Below, piece after piece: positions 1 to 7,961 of a stretch of DNA of 23,057 nucleotides. Position numbers and translations under genes: made by a program. A model generated the notes under the pieces. The model did not search any database. It worked only from the letters and a program-made list of their open reading frames with translations, and was not told the DNA's origin. Origin of the DNA: an uncultured Pelagibacteraceae bacterium (GTDB lineage: Bacteria > Pseudomonadota > Alphaproteobacteria > Pelagibacterales > AG-422-B15); contig CABZNM010000011.1 of the NCBI GenBank assembly GCA_902527075.1, positions 1 through 23,057 on the forward strand. Reading direction: 5' to 3'. Position 1 is the first letter of the stretch. Every line of letters starts with the position of its first letter.

Positions 1-110
1 ACCTGCTTGAAATTAACATCTACACCATATTTATCCCTCATTAAAACTATGCGGGGTAAAATTAAATAAGAATATGGACTTCTAAAAGAAAAATATAAAT
101 CTACTTTCAT
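1..110 (-). CDS. 2-hydroxychromene-2-carboxylate isomerase / DsbA-like protein, N-terminal part
   Basis: Only the first 36 complete codons are in the window; the gene continues past the left edge. The reverse strand reads MKVDLYFSFRSPYSYLILPR and onward. The FSFRSPYSYL segment is typical of the first beta strand and glutathione-binding loop of 2-hydroxychromene-2-carboxylate isomerases (kappa-class GST/DsbA thioredoxin fold), which use glutathione in aromatic ring breakdown. The serine in SPYSYL is where these enzymes carry their active-site serine instead of the CxxC of true DsbA. The start ATG (110-108) overlaps the stop of the upstream GST gene as ATGA, so the two are probably translationally coupled. 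Only the N-terminus is visible, so the substrate cannot be named; other DsbA-family oxidoreductases without CxxC share this start. Confidence 0.7.
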   Translation of the reverse strand, partial: MKVDLYFSFRSPYSYLILPRIVLMRDKYGVDVNFKQ

Positions 111-1147
111 GTTAAGATCAATTTTTCACAACCAGTATTTTCAAAAAACTTATTAATTTTTTTCTTATCAGTTTCAGATAACAGATTATATTCATCATTT
201 ATCCACTTTAAGCACTTAGATTGATAAGGAAAGGATTTCTGTCTCCATAAACAATTATCAATTGAAGTTTCCCACTCTTTTTCACCCTCTTTTATGGCTT
301 TATGATTGGCAATTAGTGCTGGAATATATCCCTTAGATAATTCTCTAAAAAAATCTGCAAGTTGTTCTATAGCTTCATCCCCAGACATCCAATCATCATC
401 ATGAGTTTCTAAACCTGAATAATCCTCCATTAATCCAACCCATGCAACTGTTCTCAAAGAGGTTTGGTGAGCAATACTTCTTGGAGTAGGATCGAAATTC
501 ACGAGCTGAGAAAACTGTCCAAATAGTGCAAAGTCAGATGACGACGGCCTTTTGCCCAAAAGAAATTGGTTTTTTGTGAAATGTTTTTCCAGTAAAGCTA
601 GAATTCTTCTGTAACTAGCATCGATAATCGCTGCAGTGGAATTATTGGAACCCACAACCCACAAACGCTCTATTTGCCTTTGACTAATCATAGCCTTAAA
701 ATTCTGCAACATATCATCTGGTAAAGTACCAATTGTCTGCAGAGGAAGAATAGTGCCAGCATTATCAGCATCAACTTTGTCATGCCATCTATAATGAAAC
801 ATGTATTTAGTGCCCCATTCATCAGCAAAATCCTCTAAAATATAGTTTATAAATGATAAAACAGGATTTTTTGGAATGGCTTCTCTTCCAGAAAATTCTC
901 TTTCTAATCTTCTGATAATAGGAGTTGAGTCTGTAACTGCTTTTAAAATATTATTTTCGTCTGGCAGAATGAACGTAGGAAGCAAAGAGGGCTTTGGTTT
1001 TTCTATTTTCTTTTTATCAAGTGTAGATACTGGGTCACCCCATATTATACGATAGGGTATTCTTCGGTATCTTAAGTACGATATCATCTTTCTGGTATAC
1101 GGCGAACCCACTCCACCAATTAGTTCTAAGGGATTAGGAAGTGTCAT
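107..1147 (-). CDS. Glutathione S-transferase family protein, long form
   Basis: Predicted cytoplasmic GST-fold protein of 346 residues. Residues about 7-87 look like the thioredoxin-like GST N domain: LIGGVGSPYTRKM, then LLPTFILPD with the expected cis-proline, then TDSTPIIRRLE, where the Asp-Ser pair matches the glutathione gamma-glutamyl binding site. Residues about 95-290 form the helical C domain and include EDFADEWGTKYMFHYRW. The protein is well over 100 residues longer than ordinary GSTs (about 200-230); the extra length is in the C-terminal half. The start is an ATG with no clear Shine-Dalgarno. It is first in a minus-strand pair with the overlapping HCCA-isomerase-like gene, a pairing of two glutathione-type folds. 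The family assignment is firm. The reaction is not known, and the protein may be a non-catalytic or specialised GST. Confidence 0.82.
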   Translation of the reverse strand: MTLPNPLELIGGVGSPYTRKMISYLRYRRIPYRIIWGDPVSTLDKKKIEKPKPSLLPTFILPDENNILKAVTDSTPIIRRLEREFSGREAIPKNPVLSFINYILEDFADEWGTKYMFHYRWHDKVDADNAGTILPLQTIGTLPDDMLQNFKAMISQRQIERLWVVGSNNSTAAIIDASYRRILALLEKHFTKNQFLLGKRPSSSDFALFGQFSQLVNFDPTPRSIAHQTSLRTVAWVGLMEDYSGLETHDDDWMSGDEAIEQLADFFRELSKGYIPALIANHKAIKEGEKEWETSIDNCLWRQKSFPYQSKCLKWINDEYNLLSETDKKKINKFFENTGCEKLILT

Positions 1148-1221
1148 GAAAATAATTTAGTATATAATGAAGCCATAAATTTATAATAAGACAACCAAAA
1201 AGATTTGACTAGTTATATCAA
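1148..1221. promoter_or_regulatory. Divergent promoter region, GST gene / MBL-fold hydrolase
   Basis: This 74-bp AT-rich gap separates two divergent genes and must hold both start regions. On the plus strand there are two perfect TATAAT hexamers, at 1163-1168 and 1182-1187; the second would place transcription initiation about 28 nt before the hydrolase ATG. No convincing -35 hexamer sits 17 nt upstream of either, and such AT-rich sequence yields TATAAT by chance. Neither flanking start codon has a Shine-Dalgarno. Confidence 0.35.
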
Positions 1222-2298
1222 ATGATAAAAAAAATTATTTTCACTCTAATATTCTTTATGCTGTTGGTCTTTTGTCTTCTTCAATTACAATTTGTTCAAA
1301 ATCAACTTGCTGACTATACCGTTCGCTCTCAAATATTTAATACACTAATAGAAAATCCTAATATGCCAACTGAGGATACTCTGAGTGCACTGATTTGTGG
1401 ATCCAGATCTCCTGTTGTTGCTTCAACTGAACGTGCTGAGACGTGTACAATGATTATTGCTGGAAATGACGTATTTATAATTGATGTAGGTGATGGAAGT
1501 GTAAACAATTTAAGAAATTGGGGAGTACCCTTCGATCAAATAAAAGCTGTTTTTATCACTCACTTGCATTCTGATCATATTTCTGATCTCGCTGATTTAC
1601 ATTTAATGACATGGGTGAGTAAATCACCAGATAAAAAAAGTAAGCTTTATGTTTATGGTCCTCTTGGAATTGATGCGGTAACAGCTGGTTTTGAATTAAG
1701 TCATAAACTAGACTATATTTATCGTAACAGACATCACGGGGATGAAATAATGCCTCTAAATAACGCAGGATATGTTTCTAAAGTATTCAATGAAGGAAAT
1801 ATTCTTAAATTTTCTGATAGTGAACTTGAAGTAAGACCTTTTACAGTAATGCATAGTCCTGTAGAGCCATCTTTTGGTTTGAGGTTTGATTATAAAGGAA
1901 GATCAGTTGTAATTAGTGGTGATACTACTCCCAATGATAATGTAATCAAATTTGCATCTAACGCTGATATTCTGATACATGAAGCTCAATCTAATTATTT
2001 AGTCGATCTCGCACGTGATGAATTGGAAAGAAATGATAGTTTTTTAAGTAAAATCATGAGTGATATTAAAACATATCATACGACTCCAAAAGACGCAGCC
2101 AGAGTTGCTAAAAAAGCACAGGTGGATCATCTGATTCTTAATCATTTGTCACCAGCTCCAGATAGTTATGTTGCTAAAAAATTTTTTACGCGAGGCTTGA
2201 AAGATATCTTTGAGGATTGGACCATAGCAGAAGATGGTATGATGATAAGCCTTCCGGTTGACAACACGGAAATAAATTTCTCAAAATTTAATAAATAA
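1222..2298 (+). CDS. Membrane-anchored metallo-beta-lactamase-fold hydrolase, RNase Z/arylsulfatase-like
   Basis: Predicted zinc-dependent hydrolase of 358 residues. Residues 1-23 are a hydrophobic N-terminal segment after two lysines, so the protein is probably anchored in or exported across the inner membrane. The MBL core follows: THLHSDH at 113-119 (metal ligands H114, H116, D118, H119), H211 in MHSPVEP, SGDT at 232-235 with the bridging Asp D234, and the C-terminal histidines H286 (TYHTTP) and H308 (NHLSP). The spacing and the TYHTTP and GDT motifs resemble the RNase Z/AtsA-type arylsulfatase branch. A true RNase Z would not carry a membrane segment, so a periplasmic phosphodiesterase, sulfatase or lactonase role is more likely; the substrate is unknown. 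The gene stands alone between a divergent GST gene and the mtk operon. Confidence 0.82.
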   Translation: MIKKIIFTLIFFMLLVFCLLQLQFVQNQLADYTVRSQIFNTLIENPNMPTEDTLSALICGSRSPVVASTERAETCTMIIAGNDVFIIDVGDGSVNNLRNWGVPFDQIKAVFITHLHSDHISDLADLHLMTWVSKSPDKKSKLYVYGPLGIDAVTAGFELSHKLDYIYRNRHHGDEIMPLNNAGYVSKVFNEGNILKFSDSELEVRPFTVMHSPVEPSFGLRFDYKGRSVVISGDTTPNDNVIKFASNADILIHEAQSNYLVDLARDELERNDSFLSKIMSDIKTYHTTPKDAARVAKKAQVDHLILNHLSPAPDSYVAKKFFTRGLKDIFEDWTIAEDGMMISLPVDNTEINFSKFNK

Positions 2299-2436
2299 AT
2301 AGCCATTTTCTTGAAACTGACGAACAAACCATAGACAAATCTCAATGGTGCTAAATTTATTTATATTGCAACGTATTTTTTAAAAATTTTGCTTCGGAGG
2401 ATATTTGAATTGTAGTATGGTTTTGCGGGGAAAATT
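2299..2436 (+). promoter_or_regulatory. Leader region of the mtkAB-ppc operon
   Basis: At 138 bp this is one of the two longest gaps in the window and the only one before the serine-cycle block. A possible -35 TTGAAA lies at 2311-2316, but no good -10 sits 17 nt downstream; a TATATT at 2362-2367 is an alternative without a -35. A GGAGG at 2396-2400 is too far (36 nt) to serve mtkA. The sequence GGGGA at 2427-2431, 5 nt before the ATG, is the likely mtkA ribosome-binding site, one of very few recognisable ones here. No terminator hairpin for the upstream hydrolase gene is evident, and I recognise no riboswitch. Confidence 0.35.
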
Positions 2437-3612
2437 ATGGACATACACGAATATCAAGCAAAAAAAATACTATCTGATTTTGGAATTGGAATTCCACGAG
2501 GTGGAATAGCATATAGTCCTGAGAATGCAGAGTACAAAGCAAGAGACATAGGTGGATCACGCTGGGTAGTGAAAGCTCAGGTTCATTCAGGTGCTCGTGG
2601 TAAGGCTGGAGGTATTATTGTTTGTGATGATGCTCTAGAAGTAGCACAAGCAGCCGACAAGTTACTTGGAAAAAAATTGGTAACAAATCAAACTGGTCCC
2701 TCAGGTAAAATTATTAATCGAGTTTATATTGAAGAAGCTTCTGATATTGAAAAAGAACTTTATTTAGGTCTAGTCTTCGACAGGGGGTCAGAATGTATTA
2801 TGGTAGTTGCATCAACTGAAGGCGGCATGAGTGTTGAAGAAATTTCTGCAAAAAAACCTGAGACAATTATCAGATCAAAAATAGAAGCAGCAGTTGGTAT
2901 ACAGGAGTTTCAAGCACGTGAAATAGCATTCAATTTAGGAATTGAGCCTGGTTTAATATCAAGAACAGCTGAAGTTATTCAAGGTTGTTACCGAGCATTT
3001 AGTGAATTAGACGCAACGATGGTTGAAATAAATCCTCTTGTCATAACTAAAGATAAACATGTATTAGCGCTCGATTGTAAAATGAGTTTTGATAATAATG
3101 CTCTGTTTAGAAGAAATGAAGTTTCAGAATTGAGAGATAAGTCTCAAGAAAACTCCAGTGAAGTCTATGCATCAGATAGAGGACTGAATTATGTTGGACT
3201 AGACGGTAATATAGGAAATATTATTAATGGTGCTGGGTTAGCCATGGCTTCGATGGATATGATTAAACTTGCTGGTGGCGAGCCTGCAAATTTTCTTGAT
3301 GTTGGTGGTGGTGCTACGCCTGAAAAAATTGTTAAGGCGTTTAAACTTGTTTCCTCTGATGAAAAAGTAAAAGTAATATTAGTAAATATATTTGCAGGAA
3401 TTAACAGGTGTGATTGGGTTGCGGAAGGAATTGTTCAAGCACTTCAAAAAATTAAAATAGAAATGCCTATAGTCATAAGATTAGCTGGCACAAATGTTGA
3501 AAAAGGTAACAAGATACTAAAGGATAGTGGCGTTAGTTATATAGAAGCGCAGACACTCGAAGAAGCAGCAAACAGAGCCGTTGAAGCGCTTAAGAAAGTT
3601 GATGAAAATTAA
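2437..3612 (+). CDS. mtkA: Malate--CoA ligase (malate thiokinase) beta subunit
   Basis: ADP-forming beta subunit of malate thiokinase: malate + CoA + ATP give malyl-CoA + ADP + Pi, the step of the serine cycle before malyl-CoA lyase. The 391-residue protein has an ATP-grasp region (about 1-205, starting MDIHEYQAKKIL) and a CoA-ligase region (about 260-385). It is called MtkA rather than SucC for three reasons: the segment at 317-331 reads NIFAGINRCDWVAEG, where succinyl-CoA synthetases usually have NIFGGIxRCDxIA; there is a characteristic KMSFDNNALFRR at 215-226; and ppc follows mtkB. The ATG at 2437 follows a GGGGA motif at 5-nt spacing and gives the standard N-terminus. The stop overlaps the mtkB start by one base (TAATG), so the subunits are coupled. 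Activity with succinate cannot be excluded from sequence alone. Confidence 0.9.
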   Translation: MDIHEYQAKKILSDFGIGIPRGGIAYSPENAEYKARDIGGSRWVVKAQVHSGARGKAGGIIVCDDALEVAQAADKLLGKKLVTNQTGPSGKIINRVYIEEASDIEKELYLGLVFDRGSECIMVVASTEGGMSVEEISAKKPETIIRSKIEAAVGIQEFQAREIAFNLGIEPGLISRTAEVIQGCYRAFSELDATMVEINPLVITKDKHVLALDCKMSFDNNALFRRNEVSELRDKSQENSSEVYASDRGLNYVGLDGNIGNIINGAGLAMASMDMIKLAGGEPANFLDVGGGATPEKIVKAFKLVSSDEKVKVILVNIFAGINRCDWVAEGIVQALQKIKIEMPIVIRLAGTNVEKGNKILKDSGVSYIEAQTLEEAANRAVEALKKVDEN

Positions 3613-4496
3613 TGTCGATCTTTATTGATGAAAATACAAAAATGATTGTCCAAGGATTTACTGGTAAGATCGGTAGTTTTCACGCTCAAGAAATGATTAA
3701 GTATGGATCGAATGTTGTAGGAGGCGTAACTCCTGGCAAAGGTGGAACAACACATCTTGATCGTCCAGTGTTCAATACTGTTAAAGATGCTGTCAAGGAA
3801 ACAGGTGCAGAAGCAAGTATATTGTTTGTGCCTCCAAGCTATGCTGCTGACTCTGCTATGGAAGCAGCAGATGCTGGTATTAAAGTTTGTGTTGCGATTA
3901 CTGATGGAATCCCATCACATGACATGATTAAAGTTAAAAGATATATGAGAAGATACGCAAAGTCTGAAAAGATGACTATGATAGGTCCTAACTGTGCTGG
4001 GATAATTAGTCCTGGTAAATCAATGCTAGGTATTATGCCTGGTCATATATATAAAAAAGGTAATATTGGTATTGTTGGCAGATCAGGTACTCTTGGCTAT
4101 GAAGCGGCTTCACAGATGAAAAATTTGGATATTGGTGTTTCAACTAGTGTAGGTATTGGTGGGGATCCAATCAATGGGAGTTCATTTAGAGATGTTCTTG
4201 CCAGATTTGAGGAGGATCCAGGTACTGATGTTATTTTAATGATTGGTGAGATCGGTGGACCTCAAGAAGTAGACGCTGGTAACTTTGCAAAAGAAAACAT
4301 GAAAAAGCCAGTAGTAGCATATATTGCTGGACTAACGGCACCAAAAGGAAGGGTAATGGGTCACGCGGGTGCAATCGTGTCTGCTTATGGTGAAAGTGCG
4401 GTAGAAAAAGTCGAACTCCTAAAGGAATGTGGTGTTACTATCTCTAAAAACCCATCAGTCATAGGTGAAACAATAAAGTCTGTTTTAAACAAATAA
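3612..4496 (+). CDS. mtkB: Malate--CoA ligase (malate thiokinase) alpha subunit
   Basis: Alpha subunit carrying the CoA-binding Rossmann domain and the phosphohistidine. The protein is 294 residues, normal for the family. The N-terminal CoA-binding region includes QGFTGKIGSFHAQEMI (14-29) and GGVTPGKGGTTH (37-48); the middle contains GPNCAGIISPGKSMLGIMPG (125-144) and the C-terminal ligase domain contains MGHAGAI (249-255), where H251 is the expected phosphorylated histidine. The stretch ISTSVGIGGDPINGSSF-type sequence around 176-192 matches methylotroph MtkB and SucD alike, so its identity as MtkB rests mainly on its partner MtkA and on the downstream ppc. The one-base overlap with mtkA implies coupled, equimolar translation. 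ppc begins 23 nt after the stop on the same strand. Confidence 0.9.
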   Translation: MSIFIDENTKMIVQGFTGKIGSFHAQEMIKYGSNVVGGVTPGKGGTTHLDRPVFNTVKDAVKETGAEASILFVPPSYAADSAMEAADAGIKVCVAITDGIPSHDMIKVKRYMRRYAKSEKMTMIGPNCAGIISPGKSMLGIMPGHIYKKGNIGIVGRSGTLGYEAASQMKNLDIGVSTSVGIGGDPINGSSFRDVLARFEEDPGTDVILMIGEIGGPQEVDAGNFAKENMKKPVVAYIAGLTAPKGRVMGHAGAIVSAYGESAVEKVELLKECGVTISKNPSVIGETIKSVLNK

Positions 4497-4519
4497 TTCC
4501 GGTTATATACTAGATCTAG

Positions 4520-7219
4520 ATGACAACTAGAACTAATACGAAAAACTCAGTCAAAAAAATATCCCAAGTTATAAACCTTTTGGGTCGTATCATGGGTCTT
4601 GTTATCAAAGAACAGGAAGGTATAGAATTATTAAATAAAGTTGAAAAGGTTCGACAGTTATCAAAAGCAGCTAGAACTGGAAATAAATCAAAATTTAATG
4701 ATTTAAAAAAATATATTTCTAAACTAAGTCCCAGAGACTCACTTATCGTCGCAAGATCGTTTAACCAATTTCTAAACATTGCTAACTTAGTAGAGAATGT
4801 TTACAGCATTCATAAAGTAGACAATTATAATTTTAGAAAAGCCCAAGGAACTAATGAATTTATTGTTTTAGAGGATGCAATTTCTCATCTTTTGAAAGAT
4901 ACTAAAATAAAAAAAAGTAAAATATATGAAACAGCGAGAAATCTCAAGATTGATTTAGTCCTTACTGCTCATCCCACAGAAGTTAAGCGTAGAACATTGA
5001 TTCAAAAATATGCAAAAATAAATACGATCCTAGAAAACTTTAATAAACTGAGAATTTTTAGTCAAAAAAACATAATTGCAGAAGAAAAATATCTTGAAGA
5101 ACAGCTTCATGAAGCAATTACATCTATTTGGAAAACCGATGAGATCAAAAGGTCTAGGCCAACTCCCTCAGAAGAGGCTCGATGGGGTTTGGCAGTTATA
5201 GAAGAAAGTCTGTGGGATGCTGTTCCTAAAATTGTTACAAGACTGGACAATGTAGTTAATGAACATGTTGGCAAAACTCTTCCTATCAATTTTTCACCGA
5301 TAACATTTGGATCCTGGATTGGTGGAGATAGGGATGGACATCCTTATGTTACTAAGGAAGTAACCGAGGAAGTGATACTCCTCTCGCGATGGAAGGCAGC
5401 AAATCTCTATGAGAAAGCTTTGACAGAGATTATTGAAGATCTCTCAATTCATGAATGCACAAATGAAATTTCCAAGGTTATAGGAAATCACTGGGAACCC
5501 TATCGAGTTTATCTAAGACCAATTAGGAATAAAATGCGTTTAACTCAAATGGCAATTGACGCCCATTTAAATGAGGGAAAAAGTATTAAAGAAACTCAAC
5601 TTGTAAGTTCAATAAATGAGCTAATTGAGCCACTTAATGTTGTTTATAGATCATTATGTGAAGTGAAGTGTGATGTAATTGCAAACGGTCATACTCTCGA
5701 TCTTCTAAGACGAGCTCATGCTTTTGGACTTAATTTAGCAAAATTAGATATTCGTCAGTCATCTGATAAACATAGAAAATTATTTAAAAGTATTATTACA
5801 TACCTTGGTCTTGGAGATTACGAGAAATGGTCTGAAAATGAAAAAATTGATTTTTTAACAAAAGAATTTAAATCAAAAAGGCCATTAATACCTCGAGACA
5901 TTAAACTAAATAAAGAAGAAGCAGAAGTTTGGGAAACATTTCAAATGATATCTAAATTACCTAGAGAATGTTTAGGCGCGTACGTAATTTCAATGGCCTC
6001 TAGTGTTTCAGATATTTTGTCAGTGTTAATATTGCAAAAAGAAGCAGGCATTAAGTCTTATTTGAGAATCGTACCTTTATTTGAGACATATAATGATCTT
6101 AAAAATTCTTCAGATATTATGAAAAATCTCTATTCAAATAAATGGTATGTAAATTATTTTCATCACAAACAAGAAATAATGATTGGCTACTCTGACTCAA
6201 GTAAAGATGTTGGAAAGCTATCTGCTAGCTGGGCGCAATATTGTGCGCAAGAAGAATTACAGAAATTATCTGACAAAAATAAAATTGAATTAACACTGTT
6301 TCACGGCCGTGGTGGTTCAGTTGGAAGAGGTGGTGGACCAGTATATACTGCCCTGCTTTCACAACCACCTGGAACAGTGAACGGCAGAACAAGAATTACT
6401 GAACAAGGTGAAGTTATTCAGCAAAAATATGATACTGCATCATTGGCCGAAAATAGTTTAGGTACTTACATTGGTTCAGTTTTTGAGGCAACTCTCATTC
6501 CTCCTATCAAACCTAAGCAAAAATGGCGTGATGTAATGGATGAGATGAGTAATGTTTCTGCTAAAGCTTATCATTCAAACATAGTGGATGATCAAAATTT
6601 CTTAAGATACTTTGACGAGGTTACTCCTCAAAAAAATCTAGAAAAACTTTTTATTGGATCTAGACCTACTCGACGAAATGCATCTAAAAATATTAAAAGT
6701 CTTAGAGCAATTCCTTGGATGTTTGCTTGGACTCAAATGCGATTTATTTTGCCTGCATGGCTTGGCATTTTAGAGGCTTTATCCGATACTAAGAAAAAAC
6801 ACACCAATAAAATTTTAAAAGAAATGCTTAATCAGTGGCCTTTCTTTTACGCAATGATGGATATGTTGGATATGGTATTAGTTAAAACTGATCAAAGAGT
6901 GATTGAGTTTTATGAGGAATGTCTAGCTGATAGGACTTTGAAAAATACTGGTCGAAATTTACGTAACCAATTGAATAAACTCATAAAAATGAACAGAGAG
7001 ATAATGCCAAAACACATACTTGAAGAGCGAGAGTCGTACAGAAATTCTATCAAAATAAGAAATACTTACAGTGATATTCTGAATTTACTCCAAGCTGACG
7101 TGATGAAGAAGCTTAATTCTGTAAATAAAATCAAATCTAAATCTCAGAAAGATTTATTAAACGATACGATGATGGTTACTGTGGCTGGGATCTCAGCAGG
7201 AATGAAAAACACAGGTTAA
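4520..7219 (+). CDS. ppc: Phosphoenolpyruvate carboxylase
   Basis: Cytoplasmic enzyme that carboxylates PEP with bicarbonate to oxaloacetate, which malate dehydrogenase would turn into malate for MtkAB. At 899 residues it is full length (E. coli 883). Signatures in order: LTAHPTEVKRR with catalytic H151; SWIGGDRDGHP (265-275); MIGYSDSSKDVG with K562; FHGRGGSVGRGGGP with H595 and R597; and the invariant C-terminus MVTVAGISAGMKNTG. Residues corresponding to the E. coli aspartate-inhibition site seem present by eye (R603, the Lys in VLVKTD, the Arg in IRNTYSD, N897), so feedback inhibition is possible but not shown. It is third in the mtkA-mtkB-ppc operon, after a 23-nt gap with no clear Shine-Dalgarno. 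Its stop overlaps that of the convergent gene at TTAA. Confidence 0.97.
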   Translation: MTTRTNTKNSVKKISQVINLLGRIMGLVIKEQEGIELLNKVEKVRQLSKAARTGNKSKFNDLKKYISKLSPRDSLIVARSFNQFLNIANLVENVYSIHKVDNYNFRKAQGTNEFIVLEDAISHLLKDTKIKKSKIYETARNLKIDLVLTAHPTEVKRRTLIQKYAKINTILENFNKLRIFSQKNIIAEEKYLEEQLHEAITSIWKTDEIKRSRPTPSEEARWGLAVIEESLWDAVPKIVTRLDNVVNEHVGKTLPINFSPITFGSWIGGDRDGHPYVTKEVTEEVILLSRWKAANLYEKALTEIIEDLSIHECTNEISKVIGNHWEPYRVYLRPIRNKMRLTQMAIDAHLNEGKSIKETQLVSSINELIEPLNVVYRSLCEVKCDVIANGHTLDLLRRAHAFGLNLAKLDIRQSSDKHRKLFKSIITYLGLGDYEKWSENEKIDFLTKEFKSKRPLIPRDIKLNKEEAEVWETFQMISKLPRECLGAYVISMASSVSDILSVLILQKEAGIKSYLRIVPLFETYNDLKNSSDIMKNLYSNKWYVNYFHHKQEIMIGYSDSSKDVGKLSASWAQYCAQEELQKLSDKNKIELTLFHGRGGSVGRGGGPVYTALLSQPPGTVNGRTRITEQGEVIQQKYDTASLAENSLGTYIGSVFEATLIPPIKPKQKWRDVMDEMSNVSAKAYHSNIVDDQNFLRYFDEVTPQKNLEKLFIGSRPTRRNASKNIKSLRAIPWMFAWTQMRFILPAWLGILEALSDTKKKHTNKILKEMLNQWPFFYAMMDMLDMVLVKTDQRVIEFYEECLADRTLKNTGRNLRNQLNKLIKMNREIMPKHILEERESYRNSIKIRNTYSDILNLLQADVMKKLNSVNKIKSKSQKDLLNDTMMVTVAGISAGMKNTG

Positions 7220-7959
7220 GAAGTAAATATTCTATCAAAAAAATATTTCATTTCATTCCAAGAATGTTTATCCGCCTCTACGCTATAAAATAATCCTGCA
7301 CTTTGATCGTTAGCAAGTGGATTTGTAAATGCGTGACCTACTTTACTATACGCATGAATTTGCCATTTAGCATTCTTACTTTTTAATTCCTCTGCTAAAT
7401 CAATCATATTTTTTGGTGTTGCCATTGGATCATCATAGCCATGTAAAACTAATATTTCACTTTTGATGTTGGTTGTTTCTTTTAATTTTTGGCTAGACTT
7501 TGCTATTGGAGGGTCGTATAGACCATGAAAACTTACGATACCTGAAATATCTTCGCCCGCTCTCGCAAGATCAATCGCACACTTTCCCCCAAAACAAAAA
7601 CCTATTGCTCCAGTTTTGGATTCATCAACTAAATCAAAATCACATAAAGTTTTATGGGCATGTATCATTCTTGATTGTAAAAGCGTACGATCACTATTTA
7701 GTTCATTCATCAGTTCCAGAGATTCTTGTGGATTTGATCCTCTCCTGCCCTGTCCATATATATCAATAGCAAAAGCAAAGTACCCCAAAGTCGCAAGCTC
7801 TTCAGATTTCTTAATTTCAAAATCAGAATGTCCTCCATATGCATGGCAAACTAAAATGCCTGGTCGCCTCGAAATATTTGACTCATCAAATGACACTGAT
7901 CCTTCAAAGGTTTCATTGTTTTTTAAATTGCCATATATAAACTTTTCTGTTTTTACCAT
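7216..7959 (-). CDS. Dienelactone hydrolase family protein (alpha/beta hydrolase)
   Basis: A 247-residue alpha/beta hydrolase of the dienelactone hydrolase family. The nucleophile elbow is GFCFGG (120-125) with C122, the cysteine nucleophile typical of the family. The acid is D177 in GYDDP and the base is H209 in VGHAF, completing a Cys-Asp-His triad. The N-terminal part includes LVCHAYGGHSDFE (36-48), the usual oxyanion and substrate-loop region. There is no signal peptide, so it is cytoplasmic. Its start lies 2 nt after the stop of the alcohol dehydrogenase gene, so they share a transcript. It could hydrolyse a lactone or ester formed from the product of that dehydrogenase, but the substrate is unknown. 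It converges on ppc, the two stops sharing the palindrome TTAA at 7216-7219. Confidence 0.87.
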   Translation of the reverse strand: MVKTEKFIYGNLKNNETFEGSVSFDESNISRRPGILVCHAYGGHSDFEIKKSEELATLGYFAFAIDIYGQGRRGSNPQESLELMNELNSDRTLLQSRMIHAHKTLCDFDLVDESKTGAIGFCFGGKCAIDLARAGEDISGIVSFHGLYDPPIAKSSQKLKETTNIKSEILVLHGYDDPMATPKNMIDLAEELKSKNAKWQIHAYSKVGHAFTNPLANDQSAGLFYSVEADKHSWNEMKYFFDRIFTS

Positions 7960-7961
7960 GT

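Noticed and set aside
2405..2515. A TTG-initiated frame after GGAGG in the mtkA leader
   Set aside because: It is out of frame with mtkA, overlaps its 5' end and has no protein-like features.
2437..4496. Reading these genes as succinyl-CoA synthetase sucCD
   Set aside because: The beta subunit has NIFAGINRCDWVAEG and KMSFDNNALFRR, typical of malate thiokinase, and ppc follows directly; sucCD would normally sit with TCA-cycle genes.
4516..4779. An open frame antisense to the start of ppc
   Set aside because: It lies fully opposite a strongly supported ppc gene and resembles no protein family.
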